Source: Linepithema humile (taxonomy: Eukaryota > Arthropoda > Insecta > Hymenoptera > Formicidae). Taken from it: 64,000 nt of DNA. Positions within the stretch are counted from its first letter, which is position 1. Each line of letters opens with the position of its first letter. Made by a program: the position numbers and the translations under genes. Under the pieces are notes generated by a model that saw nothing but the letters and a program-made list of their open reading frames with translations, was not told the DNA's origin and searched no databases. This document shows, piece after piece, positions 25,208-37,008 of this stretch. The stretch covers positions 3,100,001-3,164,000 of the forward strand of contig NC_090133.1 in assembly GCF_040581485.1 (NCBI RefSeq), given 5' to 3'.

Positions 25208-25213
25208 TTTATT
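25208..25213 (-). terminator. Poly(A) signal AATAAA, RpSA
   Basis: Minus-strand AATAAA about 45 bp past the RpSA stop, giving the short 3' UTR normal for ribosomal protein genes. Confidence 0.7.
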
Positions 25214-25257
25214 ACAGTACAAAGTGCATTGTCCTTAAAGTGTCAACAAGCACGAGA

Positions 25258-27038
25258 TTACCACTTTTCGCTGGTCGCACCCCCCCAGCTCTGAGCAGCA
25301 GGTGTTGCCACAGGTGTTGACCATTCCTCTGGAGGCTGAACAGATAAACACGATTTATAATCGCACATCGATTTCAAATTGTACAATTGTATTTATATGT
25401 TGTATTTATATGTTGTGTAAAAATGTCAATAATAAACTACGTAATAAATACATATAATTACACGTCATTAAATTATAATTATAAAAGCAATTAAATTTAA
25501 TAAATCGGATATATCTGATTGTCTCACCTGAGCAGCCCAATCGCCAGTGGCTTGGAAGGTTTGCGTGGCACCAGCCGCAGGAATGGCAGCGGCCGCTGGC
25601 GGTGCCACATCGTCGGCCCAGTTTTCGGTGGGCACTGCGGGCGGCTCGACTTCGTTCACCCAGCCAGGCTCTGGAGCGGGAGCAGGTTCCACCGGACCCG
25701 TGAATTCCTTCGCCGGCGCAATTTCCTTCGCGGCCTGTTCTTCCTTCTCCGCCTGAAAAGAAAAAAAAAAAGGCATCTGACATCCGATCGCAAGAGCGCT
25801 TGAGCGTGTCAAGCGCTTCAACTTTTCATCAGAAAAGATTAAGCCATAAAAACCAACAGAGATTGCTTCTGGATTCTAGTTGTTTCATCACTACAGGTCA
25901 TTTGAGAAGAATAACAAAATGGAAGAACTTGTGAGGAAAGGAAAAAAAAAGCACTGAGAAGATCGTACCTCTTCCGGATCTCTGTAGAAGAAGAGATCCA
26001 CCACTACGTCCCACTTTGTTTCACGTGGGATGGATCCTCTGAGACGGAGGACCTCCCTGGCGAGCAGCCACCACATCAGACCGACGGTGTGCAGACTCTT
26101 GGTGTTACAGGGAATCGAGATATCCACAAAGCGCAACGGCGAGTCGGTGTTGCAAAAAGCGATGACTGGGATATTCACATAGCTGGCTTCGGTGATGGGC
26201 TGATGATCGGTGGACGGATCCGTGACAATCAGCAAACGCGGTTCACGGAAAGCAGCCTGCAAAAAGAAAGAATCAATGTAGTGCACTTAATCGATCATTT
26301 GTCGAGATATTTGATGGCGTTGAAAGAAAATCAGAAAAGATTAAGCCATAAAAATCAACAAGTGTCAATTCTGGAATAAAATGTTTCATCATCAATCTGT
26401 ATGCAATGACAAAAGTTTGAAAGCTCATACATTTACTGTATTCTTTTACCTGGATCTGATTGGTGAATGCACCAGGAGTGAAACGTCCAGCAATGGGAGT
26501 GGCACCGGTATGAGCTGCAAACTTCAGTACAGCTCTTTGGCCAGAGTGGCGGCAACTGATAACGAAAACCTCACTGGGGTGCTCAATGGCGACGATGGCA
26601 CGTGCCGCAAGCAGTAACTTTTCCCAAGTGTGTCGGAGATTGATGACATTCACACCTGCACCTATAAATTATAGATATATATAAAAATTTAAAACTACCT
26701 AAAAAAAAATTGTGTAATATGATCAGATATAAATATTGTTGCACCCGCGACAAGGGTATGCAGGGATATGTAATTTTATACGATCATATAAAATTCAGAT
26801 CTTTTCATAACTAGTTGTATATATTTACATCTGACCAATTATATTATTTTTTCTCGGGTAGTATATAATTTTTAAATATATATTCAAAGCGCACAAATTA
26901 TTTACCATCAACTCTTTTTTTATAGACATATTGTTCCATCTGGAAGTTGACATTCTCAGCACCCAGGTGAGTGCCAGCAGCCAACATCTTGGTAACATCG
27001 TCCTCTTTGAGGGCTAATACATCTAAACCTCCTGACAT
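25258..27038 (-). CDS. RpSA: 40S ribosomal protein SA (laminin receptor, stubarista)
   Basis: uS2-family protein of the small ribosomal subunit, needed for late 40S maturation. Minus-strand exons are 26906-27038, 26450-26661, 25969-26256, 25528-25752 and 25258-25335, giving 311 residues. The start MSGGLDVLALKEDDVTKML and the core (AAGTHLGAENVNFQMEQYVY, RAIVAIEHPSEVFVISCRH, TDHQPITEASYVNIPVIAF) are as in all animal RPSA. LMWWLLAREVLRLRG covers the so-called laminin-binding peptide region. The acidic C-terminal tail carries the usual W-repeats (NWADD, DWAAQ, EEWST) and ends TSEKW. Two introns carry snoRNA-like sequences. A non-coding first exon is joined at 27068. Identification is certain. Confidence 0.98.
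25823..25897 (-). ncRNA. Box C/D snoRNA candidate, RpSA intron 3 copy
   Basis: Minus strand within the intron 25753-25968. C box GTGATGA at 25885-25891, D box CTGA at 25829-25832, 52 nt apart. The segment next to the D box is complementary to AAAGATTAAGCCAT (plus strand 25834-25847), which I recognise as a conserved sequence near the 5' end of eukaryotic 18S rRNA. By the D+5 rule the modified base would be the G of AAAG. The terminal stem is weak. Ends are approximate. The related sequence in the neighbouring intron supports it. Confidence 0.7.
26325..26398 (-). ncRNA. Box C/D snoRNA candidate, RpSA intron 2 copy
   Basis: Minus strand within the intron 26257-26449. C box ATGATGA at 26386-26392, D box CTGA at 26331-26334, 51 nt apart. 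The same 14-nt 18S-like guide complement is at plus-strand 26336-26349. It is a paralogue of the candidate at 25823-25897: the D box, the guide, a following ATAAAAA-CAACA stretch, TTCTGGA and the C box are shared, while the middle differs. Ends are approximate. Confidence 0.7.
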
Positions 27039-27706
27039 TTTAACGTTGTGGTTGAATTACGAGTCAACCTGAAATTGAGTTTTATTTACCACACTTATCA
27101 ATAATATACATCACAAAAAGATTAAATTATATTTTCCATATATCTTTCAAACCATTCTTATAAGTAAAATAAATCTTTTGTCTATTTAATAATTCATTAA
27201 AAAATTGAGTTATATAGAATAAATTTATAAGATAAATAATAATTTACTACATAAAATTCACATAAATTAATATAAAAAATGAAATAATTATAAAGTCTCT
27301 ATTGCAAGTGCCATCTAACCTCAAAATCGTACAACAATTTAGCACTTTTTCTTACATAAATATTTACATAAATATTGTTTAAAATTTATAGGCCTTCTTT
27401 TGTCTAAACTTATATGCCCAAAAATTTAACTATAACATTACAAACAATGTATTATGAAGCAATAAAGTATGCCACGTGCATCGAACGCACATTTTACAAA
27501 TTAATTATAAATAATCATTACTAAAGAATAATTTATATAAAATAAGATTTTAGACACATTTTTGTTTAGCATATTCTTGTTTCATTTAATTCGCTGTACA
27601 AGAAACCATAAAAAATTACGCTAAAATATTACGAAACTTACGTTATAGGATGCCACTAGGAGACTCCGATTGGAAAGGAAGTGACGTCGTGAGCAGCAAA
27701 AGAGGG
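27039..27706 (-). promoter_or_regulatory. RpSA 5' UTR, leader intron and TOP-like start
   Basis: An acceptor (ATTTCAG) puts a leader exon piece at 27039-27068; a consensus GTAAGT donor is at 27636-27641. Upstream of it on the minus strand are two pyrimidine tracts, CCCTCTTTTGC (about 27696-27706) and CTTCCTTTCC (about 27672-27681), either of which could be the TOP motif at the cap. The leader intron is AT-rich with no snoRNA boxes found. Confidence 0.5.
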
Positions 27707-27950
27707 AATACCGCACGCACGCGCAAGCCACGTACACGTGAGCTCCGCGCTTCGGACATTAGAAGGGAGCAGACGTACTATTTCTGTCTCCTTTCTTACG
27801 CTCCATTTTAGCGGAAATTTTGATAAATTGTTAACAGGAACACATGATGACACAGGAGCTCACTTGGAATATCTAGTCGGTACACTTACCATCAATGCAT
27901 TTGTAATGTTGCTCAAGCTGAACAAAAGATAGCACTGTTAAAGAAGTTTA

Positions 27951-28062
27951 AAAACGACATTTTTTTAAGTCGTTTTTAGAACGTCTTAAAGATGTTCTGT
28001 TTAAAGACGTTTTTAGGATATCCTAAAGATGTTTTTTTTAAACGTTTTTATGTCCTAAAGAT
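27951..28062. repeat. Short degenerate repeats of CGTTTTTA / CTTAAAGATGTT
   Basis: Units such as GTCGTTTTTAGAACGTCTTAAAG and related copies recur three to four times with local inverted symmetry. Confidence 0.5.
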
Positions 28063-28187
28063 GTAAAAGAAAAATTACTAAAAAAAGTTATTAAAAATAT
28101 AGATTGTATTTAATTAAAAAAAAAAATAATTTTTTAAAAAGAAATTAATAAAAAAGTAACTGCATTGAATTGTAACTATACATCTAA

Positions 28188-28390
28188 GGCCGAATTCCCA
28201 CTGAGCGCGTCACGCGTCGCGTTATCCGCTGCGTCACGAATTAACCAATCAAAACATTTTATTTTATTGCATTATTTGCCACACGAATAAAATGGGATGT
28301 TTTGATTGGTTAATTCGTGACGCGAAGGAAACGCCGACGCGTGACGCGACGGAAACGCCGACGCGTGACGCGCTCAGTGAGAATTCGGCC
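28188..28390. mobile_element. MITE 1, palindromic, TAA target-site duplication
   Basis: Terminal inverted repeats GGCCGAATTC...GAATTCGGCC continue inward as CACTGAGCGCGTCACGCGTC and its complement; further in, CACGAATTAACCAATCAAAA pairs with TTTTGATTGGTTAATTCGTG. TAA flanks both ends (28185-28187 and 28391-28393). A 24-bp internal unit (CGCGACGGAAACGCCGACGC...) is duplicated in the right arm. No open frame. A 3-bp TAA duplication fits PIF/Harbinger-type MITEs. Confidence 0.8.
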
Positions 28391-28393
28391 TAA

Positions 28394-28595
28394 GGGTATA
28401 TCCAGACTAATAGCGTTTTCGATTATACAGGATTTGAACGACCCAGGGTTGATCAATCACTATTTTACTATAAATGCAAGTCTTTCATTGGTGGAGAGGT
28501 TGCAATGACGTCATTAACCAACCCTGGGTCGTTCAAATCCTGTATAATCGAAAACGCTATAACTTGCATAAGCATAAGTTTGTCTGAATATACCC
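28394..28595. mobile_element. MITE 2, palindromic, abutting MITE 1
   Basis: Ends GGGTATATCCAGAC / GTCTGAATATACCC; inner arms AGCGTTTTCGATTATACAGG and complement, continuing through ATTTGAACGACCCAGGGTTG. Flanked by TAA at 28391-28393 and 28596-28598. The left TAA is the right TAA of MITE 1. 202 bp, no open frame. Confidence 0.8.
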
Positions 28596-28913
28596 TAAGA
28601 TTGCGTGCGAATTTCAAGTGTGTTTACGTTCGTATTGTACGTGTATGACGTGTATTTATATATTTCAACGTGTACATTTGTTTATTATTAATGTAAAAAT
28701 ATAATTATAATTATAATACGGATCATTTATCGAAATACAGATTAAGTTTAACAAGACTCGTGATTATAAATATTGCAATATGTGATGAATCTCAATTTAA
28801 CCTCAAAATGCTGAAAAGTGGGATACTAGAGTGAGAAAAAGTCATGTACATACTATCTTCTTTATAAAGATATAAATTATTTTACGCAGTTTATAAATAA
28901 GAAATGCAAGAAA
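28596..28913 (+). promoter_or_regulatory. 5' flank of asunder
   Basis: About 320 AT-rich bp between the second MITE and the asun start, presumably containing its promoter and 5' UTR. No motif stands out. Confidence 0.3.
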
Positions 28914-31900
28914 ATGTATCCTGCAAATCATAAGACTGTGTTCGTACTGGATCGCACTCCATATTTCGGCATCTCTACCGAATGTCCACTGGAGTTCGAT
29001 TTTTTAAAGAGCAGGGGACAAAATCTTATTCCACTAGCTCCGGTGTGCAAGTCCTTGTGGACCACGAGCGTTGAAGCCTCATTGGAGTACTGTCGTATTG
29101 TATGGGATCTTTTTCCCACAGGCAAATTGGTACATAGTCAACGATCAATTTTATTATAGTATCATTCTCAATATTAATATGATTGTTATCATAAATTCTA
29201 TTTTTCAGATTAGATTTGTTGTTACCGATCGTGCTGCTTATGTATTGAATTCATGGAGTCCATTGCAACAGAATTTAAATCATGTAAGTATCTTTAAGTG
29301 TTTATATTTATAATAAAAAGTGAATGAATAATGTGTATTCAATGATAAAAATATGAAAACCTTGCTTCACTCAGATTATGAATGGCACTGCTATTTTGGG
29401 AGTGCCAACGAAGGTACCGGAACCTGGGGAAGACTATTCGGTGATACACGGTTTGCGTGTGGCTATCGAAGCTCTGAATGACTGTTCCGACATACAGCAT
29501 GAAAAAAGAACTTCTCTGAATGAAAACACTAATAAACTGGTGAATAGAGGCAGGGTAATATGTATTACAAGTGCACGTGACAACACCAATATGAAGAGCT
29601 TGGAGAATATATTTTTGAGTGAATTGGTACAAGAAAATAAGCATGCATTAGCCTCAGATAAGTAAGTACTTTCTGTAGCTTTTCTATTAAATTTGCGTTA
29701 TGTATTATACATTGAATATGTATCATACATCAGATTCATATTTTTACTTATTTTAATTTGCAGCATGATACCCATTGACTATTGTCACTTGGTTATTCTG
29801 AATATATACCCCAACAATATCGAATCTCAAGTCACAAGTCAAGGCCCTAGAGTGGTATGATTTTAATGATTAATTACAATATTTCAATGTTTTTGTCTCT
29901 GTTATATACACATATGATGTTTCTCAATTTTTGGTGAAATATCTTTTTTATTGCAATTTTGAACAGTTTAAAATATTTTTTCTTCTAATTTAAGAATCCT
30001 ACGAATGCTCAATTATTTGATATTCAGTATAAATTTTATAAATCATGTTTAAACTAATTATTGTTTATGCAGGTATCACCATTACTCACAGTGGAAGTAC
30101 ATTCAATCAAGGCTTCAGCGCTTCACTCGAAACTCTCACATTTGATTTTATCTCATTACGACCTCGCCAGTACGACAGTGACAGGTATACCTATGAAAGA
30201 AGAGCAGAATGCCAGTTCATCCGCCAATTACGATGTGGAAATATTTCACTCTTCGGCTGCTCACACTGCCATTCTGAAAGGTCTCTATCATTAGAATTTC
30301 TGCTTTGATAATCTTCAAAATTCAGTAACAATAATGGAGTTTTGATAACGTTGCAGGAAACCCGCAAGACTCGGCATTGATAAAAACCTTCAGGCGTTTT
30401 GAGGAAGGATCCGAATATGAGACGGTAACACTGAAGTGGTGCACGCCGCGCGGCTGCAGCGCATCGGAGATGCAGAACTGTACGGCAATGCATCGAATTA
30501 CGCCGGTGGACGTTAATAGCAGACCTTCCTCGTGTTTGATTAATTTTCTATTAAACGGTAGATCTGTAATGTTAGAGATGGCTAGGAAAACCGGTGGAAA
30601 GACTATTTCTCACCTGTTGGCAGCTCATGGTGGCGAAATATTTATTCACACTTTATCCACCGCTCGAAGCGTTCTCGAGGATCCACCGTCTATTAGTGAA
30701 GGCTGCGGAGGACGAGTCACAGATTACAGAATAACCGTAAGATGTTTTTTTATCATTACTATTTTTTGCAACATATATTGTTTCATATTCTATATCTTGT
30801 TTTATTAATTCTATATTGAAGGTGGTTTTGTGAATGTTAATTAACTGTTCTTGGTTTTAAAAAACATTGAGAATATTTTTTTTTATTATATATAAAATTT
30901 GGTTTGCAATAGTAAGTATTAATATCACAATTTAATATTTTTTTATTTTTTTTTTTTATAGGACTTTGGCACTCTTATGCGAAATAACATCTTAGTACCG
31001 CTAAAGCGCACTTCTAATTCTAACAGTGACGGTCTAGTAGAGAAGATGAGATGTAGATTGGAACGGCACACGAAGTATTGGCCGATGACGATTTCCAGTA
31101 CTCTCATGTTCAACATAAAACAGGTTTGTATTAAAAGAAATTGTAAATTATATTTTTGAGAATAATTTTTGTTATCTAATAATAAGGAGAATTTAAATTA
31201 TTAAACCGTGAAATATTGCAATCAAATCTTTAAATTTCGTAACTAAACTTCTATTTATTTTAATAAAGCGAAAATTGTGATTTTAGAAATTTAGAATGTT
31301 GGAGAATTTCTTAGAGCATACTGAACATGAAACATTTCATTTTCCATGCATAGGTGATAGATCCTCTTCCAGAACTAATGGTGAAGGACGAGCTTTCAGC
31401 AGAGGAGGTACTGCAGTGCAAGCAGGTGATCTTCAGTTTGATCGGATTGGAAGCGAAGCACGAGGCTTTACCACTACCAAGCATCGGCGGAGGACGCGGC
31501 GGGAAAGGAGGAGTACGTAGAGAGGAACATTATCGTCTACTGTGGGACGAGATAGAAACATTCCTCAAGCATCATGCGAACAACTCGGCCGCGCATACCG
31601 AAGTGCTCAATTGTTTGTTGGAGATCAGGAACAAGAATGACAAGGACAAGGTGGAGCTCGATCAAGCTCTGCGAGAATTAGACAGGTAATTAAGTAATCG
31701 ACGAATGGAACGTGATTTGCAAATTATTTGGGCTGTTTAGCTTATTATTCCTGTTCAAATTCTTCGTATTAAATAATTATTTTTTAAAAAAGAAACAAAA
31801 AATTGTATTTAAAAAGAATTATTCATTATGAGTCTATTTTATTTTATAAAATTTGGCGAAAATTTGTTTGAGTAAGCAAGTCAATAGATAACAATTTATT

Positions 31901-32400
31901 TGTATTGATAATCAAATCAAAGAGAACAAAATTTAATTTTTTCAAGATGATAAAAATTGAAAAATCTAAGTATCTGGAAGTATAATCTAAAAATGTGAAG
32001 AAGTTTGATCGAAAAATGTAAATATCTAAAAATATTTTAGAAATATTATTTAGAAATTTGAAAAACCGAGATCCCGAAACTGAAAAGTATGAAGATTTGA
32101 AGATCAATTTCTTACAGTTTTGGTAAAGAGGACGGAGCTACCCGAGTCAGCGTAATCAGAGCGACAACGGATTCGCCGATGTCGCCACCGGGAAGCGTGT
32201 CGATATCGTTGAGCAAACAATTGCACAAGGGTAACGCTGGATCAAAGAGCCTCCTAGATATCTGGTTGCAGCGCAGTGCTCCGAAAGACAGAAAACCGGA
32301 CTTTCACGGCAGGATCAACAGTGACGGTCCTAAAGCGAAGCTATATCCAAATATGAAGGACGTGGGAAGAGAACCCAGAGAGCCTATACTGGAAGGATAA
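28914..32400 (+). CDS. asun: Asunder / Integrator complex subunit 13
   Basis: Subunit of the Integrator complex that processes snRNA and other Pol II transcripts; in flies also needed for dynein recruitment to the nuclear envelope. Exons are 28914-29129, 29209-29283, 29375-29661, 29764-29854, 30073-30280, 30357-30736, 30962-31123, 31354-31685 and 32118-32400, giving 677 residues. The start MYPANHKTVFVLDRTPYFG and the following SLWTTSVEASLEYCRIVWDL and KLIRFVVTDRAAYVLNSW are the VWA-like N-terminus of Asunder. The middle (KWCTPRGCSASEMQNCTAMH) and the PLPELMVKDELSAEEV part also match. The C-terminus has a charged helix (KNDKDKVELDQALRELDR) and a basic tail. Splice phases all close. AATAAA is at 32668-32673. 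Firm identification. Confidence 0.96.
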
Positions 32401-32667
32401 TGCGTAAAAGAAGGTTAAAGAAACGGAGCGGAGAAGCCATATGCGACATTGCGCGTTGTAAATATAATTGACATCGGATATATTAACAGACTTATCGGAC
32501 GTTCGTGACTGCATTTATTTCATAAATTTGAATTACACAGAAGAGTGTTTTAACATAATTACGATCATATTAAGATATTAAAAATCGTTGAAAGCAAATA
32601 CAATTCTGATTTGGTTTATTTTCTGAACTCTAAATAATTTCCACATCTTTCGAATGTTTTATAATTG

Positions 32668-32673
32668 AATAAA
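32668..32673 (+). terminator. Poly(A) signal AATAAA, asun
   Basis: First canonical hexamer past the asun stop, about 270 bp downstream. Confidence 0.5.
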
Positions 32674-35600
32674 AATTGCAGAGGGAGAAAAGCACTTGTT
32701 AAAAAATGCCGTAGAAAACGATAGCGCGTGAATGCAGAAAAAAAACCCGAATCTAAATCTACATACGCAACAGAACAGGGAAAGGTTCAAGGATTCAACT
32801 GGAATGTGAGAAGGTAGCTCCAGGCCAAGGACGAAGCTAGAATTTGCGGATACGATTATCCGAATAATTACCGTCCGCCAATTCCGTGTCGTGCGAAGAC
32901 CCATCTGTGTTCGGGAGTATGTGTGAGACGAAAGTGTATCAGTGGTACAACACCATTCCCATCTCCCTTCTCCTCCATTCTGCCGTCAGCTTCTCCACCC
33001 CTCCCGCTGTTTTATAGTCGACACGTCTGCCGAGTGTCTGAGCCGTCTGAACAATACGTTGACCTCCGTCGAACCTATAGTTCACTTCGGCATGTGCCCC
33101 GCCGTACTAATCGATGGATGTGGAAGGATGCCAGAGTGAGAGGAGCAAGGAGAGGAAGAGCCCGGCATGTAACTCGGCATGACGCATACACGATCTCTCT
33201 CGGTTCGAGAGAGACGGACAATGGCAAGGAAAGAGACACACAGTCTGAGGAAAGCCCGTAGTATATATACCCAGGAATTTGGAAGTTCACAGATGTCAAT
33301 GGTGAAAACATCTGGAGAGACTTAAGATTAAGGAACTTGGAGCGCACAGAACGCCACACGAATCCCAGTTGCTGAGATAAAGAAGTAAAAAATCTTAGAT
33401 ATCAAGAATTAAGATTCCGAAGAATTAAGAATTTTTACACGATGAAGAATTAAAGATTCGCAAGCTTTTGGCCCCGTGCATTCGAAGACGATGAAATCCT
33501 GGCTATTCCTCAGGACTGTTCCGTATTTAAAGATCCATCTGAATTTATGCACAAATCACTTTTCCAACAAGAAGCGTTAAGAAAGAATGCGATTGAAAGA
33601 AAATTACGCAACGATCAAATCAGTCTATTTTAAGCGAGGCTATTACTTATGCTACACCTTGTATAATGCAAGCCGCTAAAAGAGAGACAGACGAGAAGGT
33701 GGCTAGGGGGCGAGAGGATTACGACGAGGACGAGGTGGAGGAGGAGGAGGAGAACGAGGAAGAGGAAGAGGAAGAGGTGGAGGAGGGTTGCGGAAGGGGA
33801 CCAGTGAGTACAAGTGCATGACGTAACGGTTCATTCATCCCGAGACAGGCGATAGAGGATACCCCGGTCAATGGTATACTTATGCATGTAAACGCGCGCA
33901 TACGTGTGTACGTATGCCGTATGTAAGTATGAGTGTGCAACGTGCATACGTCTGTCGCGCTGCTCATTTTTTTTCGGACGTACGCGCCACGTGCATGCGT
34001 GTGTGCAGCGATAAAGCAGCATACGATAGCATGTGGCAGTATTTTGTTATTTTCTTTTCTCGAGAAGGTTGAATGAGAGTTGATAATCTTTTTTTGTTTC
34101 ATTATTTATATTAGATATTGCAAGTTAAATAAGATCTTCATTCAAAAATACACTTAAAATAAATTAACAACTTTTGATAAGTAATAAAGCAGGCGAAGTT
34201 TAATATGTATAATACGTGATATTTGATATATATGAATATGTGATGTTTGATACTTTTATTGATGAAGACCGACATCAATCAAATTTTCATTATGCATTTA
34301 TTGTTTCCGGAAAAGCGGGATGTATGATGAATGCTGTAAAATTTATTTTGTTAAATAATAATTTAACCGAAGTGAAATTCATATTAGTTATATGCTTAAT
34401 TTTATTATATAGACTTGTTATATATTTGCAAAACAAATTTTATTTGAGCAGAGATTTCAGGAGCATCAGTTTTTAGATTCTTCAAAAAATGTTCGGAAAA
34501 AATTGTACTTTAAAAGTCGCGCCAGCCTTAATTCGCGCTAGTTCCAAATCATATTTTTCTAAATCGAGTAGTCAACTCTTGACATTTGAATTCGTATCTT
34601 ACTTCAGTTTGATTTCCATTTTAACGAGATATATTTAATACATTGTCGATTTTATCTGTTTCTTCCTTGAATTTGTGTAACGCGTTTTGTGTGGTAAGAA
34701 TCTTAACTATTTTATTAATTAATCATTACATTAAGCGACTAAAATTTATGTTGTTTGATTTTATTGGACAGGTTTTACTGGAAACGTCAATTTTTAACCT
34801 AAATCTATTCAAATCCATTTCCATCTAACAATAAGCATATCCACACATATTAATATAGCTACTAAATACGATCAATAATTGCCATGTGATATTAGTCGAC
34901 GATAGCGTTAAATATAATGGGCGATGAACTCAATGCTGCTAAAATTGCGAACGGAATCAGGAATTCTAGCTCTGGCTCTTTGCTACGCCGGACCGAATCG
35001 AATCGATTGGCGAATCTAATTGGCATTATATTATCAGGTAATCGTTATTCAGAGAATTATATGAAATATATATGCGATAATCAATATCAATGAGGCGCGA
35101 TAACACGCGCTCTGTCTAATTATTTAGCGCCGTCAATGCTTTATGCCATCAATATTAAATACGAAATATACCAGCAGCGCAATGCTGAATACGTAAATGG
35201 ACATATTAATCGCTAATAGCGCGGCGCATAGCAGTGGCTGGTATCGCGTCATGGCGATACAGGAGTGCAGCGTTTATATAATTGAAACTCGCATATATAT
35301 ATAGCTGGTACATATCGATCGCGGCCTCGAGGGTCACTGAACGAAACGAAGCGGCACAGCGCGAGCATAGCAGCGTCCTTATGCGCCAATAAATAATTAT
35401 AAACAGGAGTTTTAATGTGAAAACTCTGATAAGCGCTGAATCAATGCCAAATGAATGGGATTATATAAAAAGAAATTAACGGAACAAATATATTTCTGAG
35501 TTTAAATTTTATCTTGCTATTTCATAATTGTTTTTTTTTTAATTATATATTTTATGGACTGATTTATTTTTATGTGATAACGTTTTAATTAATTTGTCTT

Positions 35601-36159
35601 TTCTGGTGTGTGTAATCTTAAAAAAAATACTGCAAATTGTTAATCCGCTGTTAATTAAATGAGATTATATTGAACGAAAAATTAATTGGTTTCGAAAAGC
35701 GGTGCAACATTTGAAGCAATCGGAATAATGTTCAATTATATCCGAATTCGATATTAATTTATGTATTATTATTTATTCTCATGCTTTATTTGCGCTAATT
35801 AATACATTCCACAAAATATCGATTATTGCTTTTATCTCTAATTATCTTTGAATAAAAAAATCTGTTTTAACGTAAAATAGTGCATACGTAACACATTCCT
35901 CGAAATATTATCTTGACATACTTTTTCATGCATATAAAGTCTTATTTTTTAATATAAAATATTGTTGATAATTTAATATATTTTTTTTTAATATTATTTC
36001 TTCACTTTGCATAGACCTTTGCGTCTATTTCCATAAAAAATTCGTTTCTATTTCTTTAATATAAAGTTACTGTTATTATCAAGCAATTGATTTATTTTTC
36101 AAAATATTATTTATTATAGGTGTAGGATTATTCCGAATGCGAAGCTGTTCCTTGATTAA
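32674..36159. other. Intergenic stretch with low-complexity segments
   Basis: No exon with family similarity. It includes a C/T-rich part near 32950-33010, a strongly purine-rich run of GAGGA units at 33719-33790, and a TG/CG-rich part near 33880-34010 full of CGTGTG/GTACGT. From about 34100 it is AT-rich. Frames open in these segments look compositional. Confidence 0.5.
33719..33790. repeat. Purine-rich GAGGA low-complexity tract
   Basis: About 70 bases almost without pyrimidines on the plus strand, made of GAGGA, GGAGGA and GAAGA units. Confidence 0.8.
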
Positions 36160-36430
36160 TCTGTGACTTTAGCGAAGCGAAACCTTTACGCAATTCACCC
36201 GATACAAAGTTCCCGGCCAAGCCAGCTCGGGCTTAAATTTTTCAGAGTATTCCATAGAGTCTCATTGAGGACAGCGGCAGCGTGGAACTCGTTTTCCCTT
36301 CGTAGGGCTGCCGCCCTTCAAGGCTCACGGCCGACCGGCTCTTTGTCGACCCTTTGAACATCGTCCCTCCAGGATGTACGAAGCACTAAAGCGAAGCGCA
36401 GGGACGACGTATGAGATGGGGAATATATAT
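36160..36430. other. GC-richer island in AT-rich DNA, unassigned
   Basis: About 270 bases with balanced composition bounded by AGCGAAGCG-like sequence at both ends (AGCGAAGCGAAACC near 36170 and AAGCGAAGCGCAGGG near 36390). A 64-codon frame is open (36163-36357) but unrecognised. Might be a repeat fragment or a non-coding element. Confidence 0.4.
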
Positions 36431-37008
36431 CTACGGCTTTTCGAACAGCAGGAGCTACGTGACTTATGGAAGTAACAATACAAAAAGAACCCATGTGAAA
36501 GCGAGAATAAAGGTAGATATAAGATAAAGGTTTATGAAAACTTTTATGTGTAAAAACATATATTTATAAAACGTATAAATCGCAAAAAAGTAATTTTTTT
36601 TTGTTAAAAAATGGAATTTTACATTTATTTAAAAAAATTCGCATTATAAATGTATTGAACAATTAATGGTAATTTTTTTACTAAAAAAAGTGAAATTTGA
36701 TATTCAAAGAAGTGAGAATATTATAAAATCCGCAAAAAATTTCGCTTTTATAATACATAAAAAATGAAATTAATACGTTTATGGAAAGTACGTTTATAAT
36801 ATAATTTATCTTATCGAAATTTAGATGATATATTTTTCCTAAATCTATGAATATTTGTCTTTATAATTTAATATAACTTTGAAATTAATTTAACGTTTAA
36901 AAATCTATTAAACTCGACATTTGAAATTAAATAATTGCAGATTTTTCCTTCGTGACGCCTTCACGGCGTGGGACACCAATTTCTTTAACATTTAACGTCA
37001 AAGTATGA

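Noticed and set aside
25406..25783. Long frames overlapping RpSA exon 4 on both strands
   Set aside because: Out-of-frame shadows of the GC-rich RpSA coding exon.
26381..26617. Plus-strand frame over RpSA intron 2 and exon 2
   Set aside because: Antisense shadow of the RpSA exon; the intron part is better explained by the snoRNA candidate.
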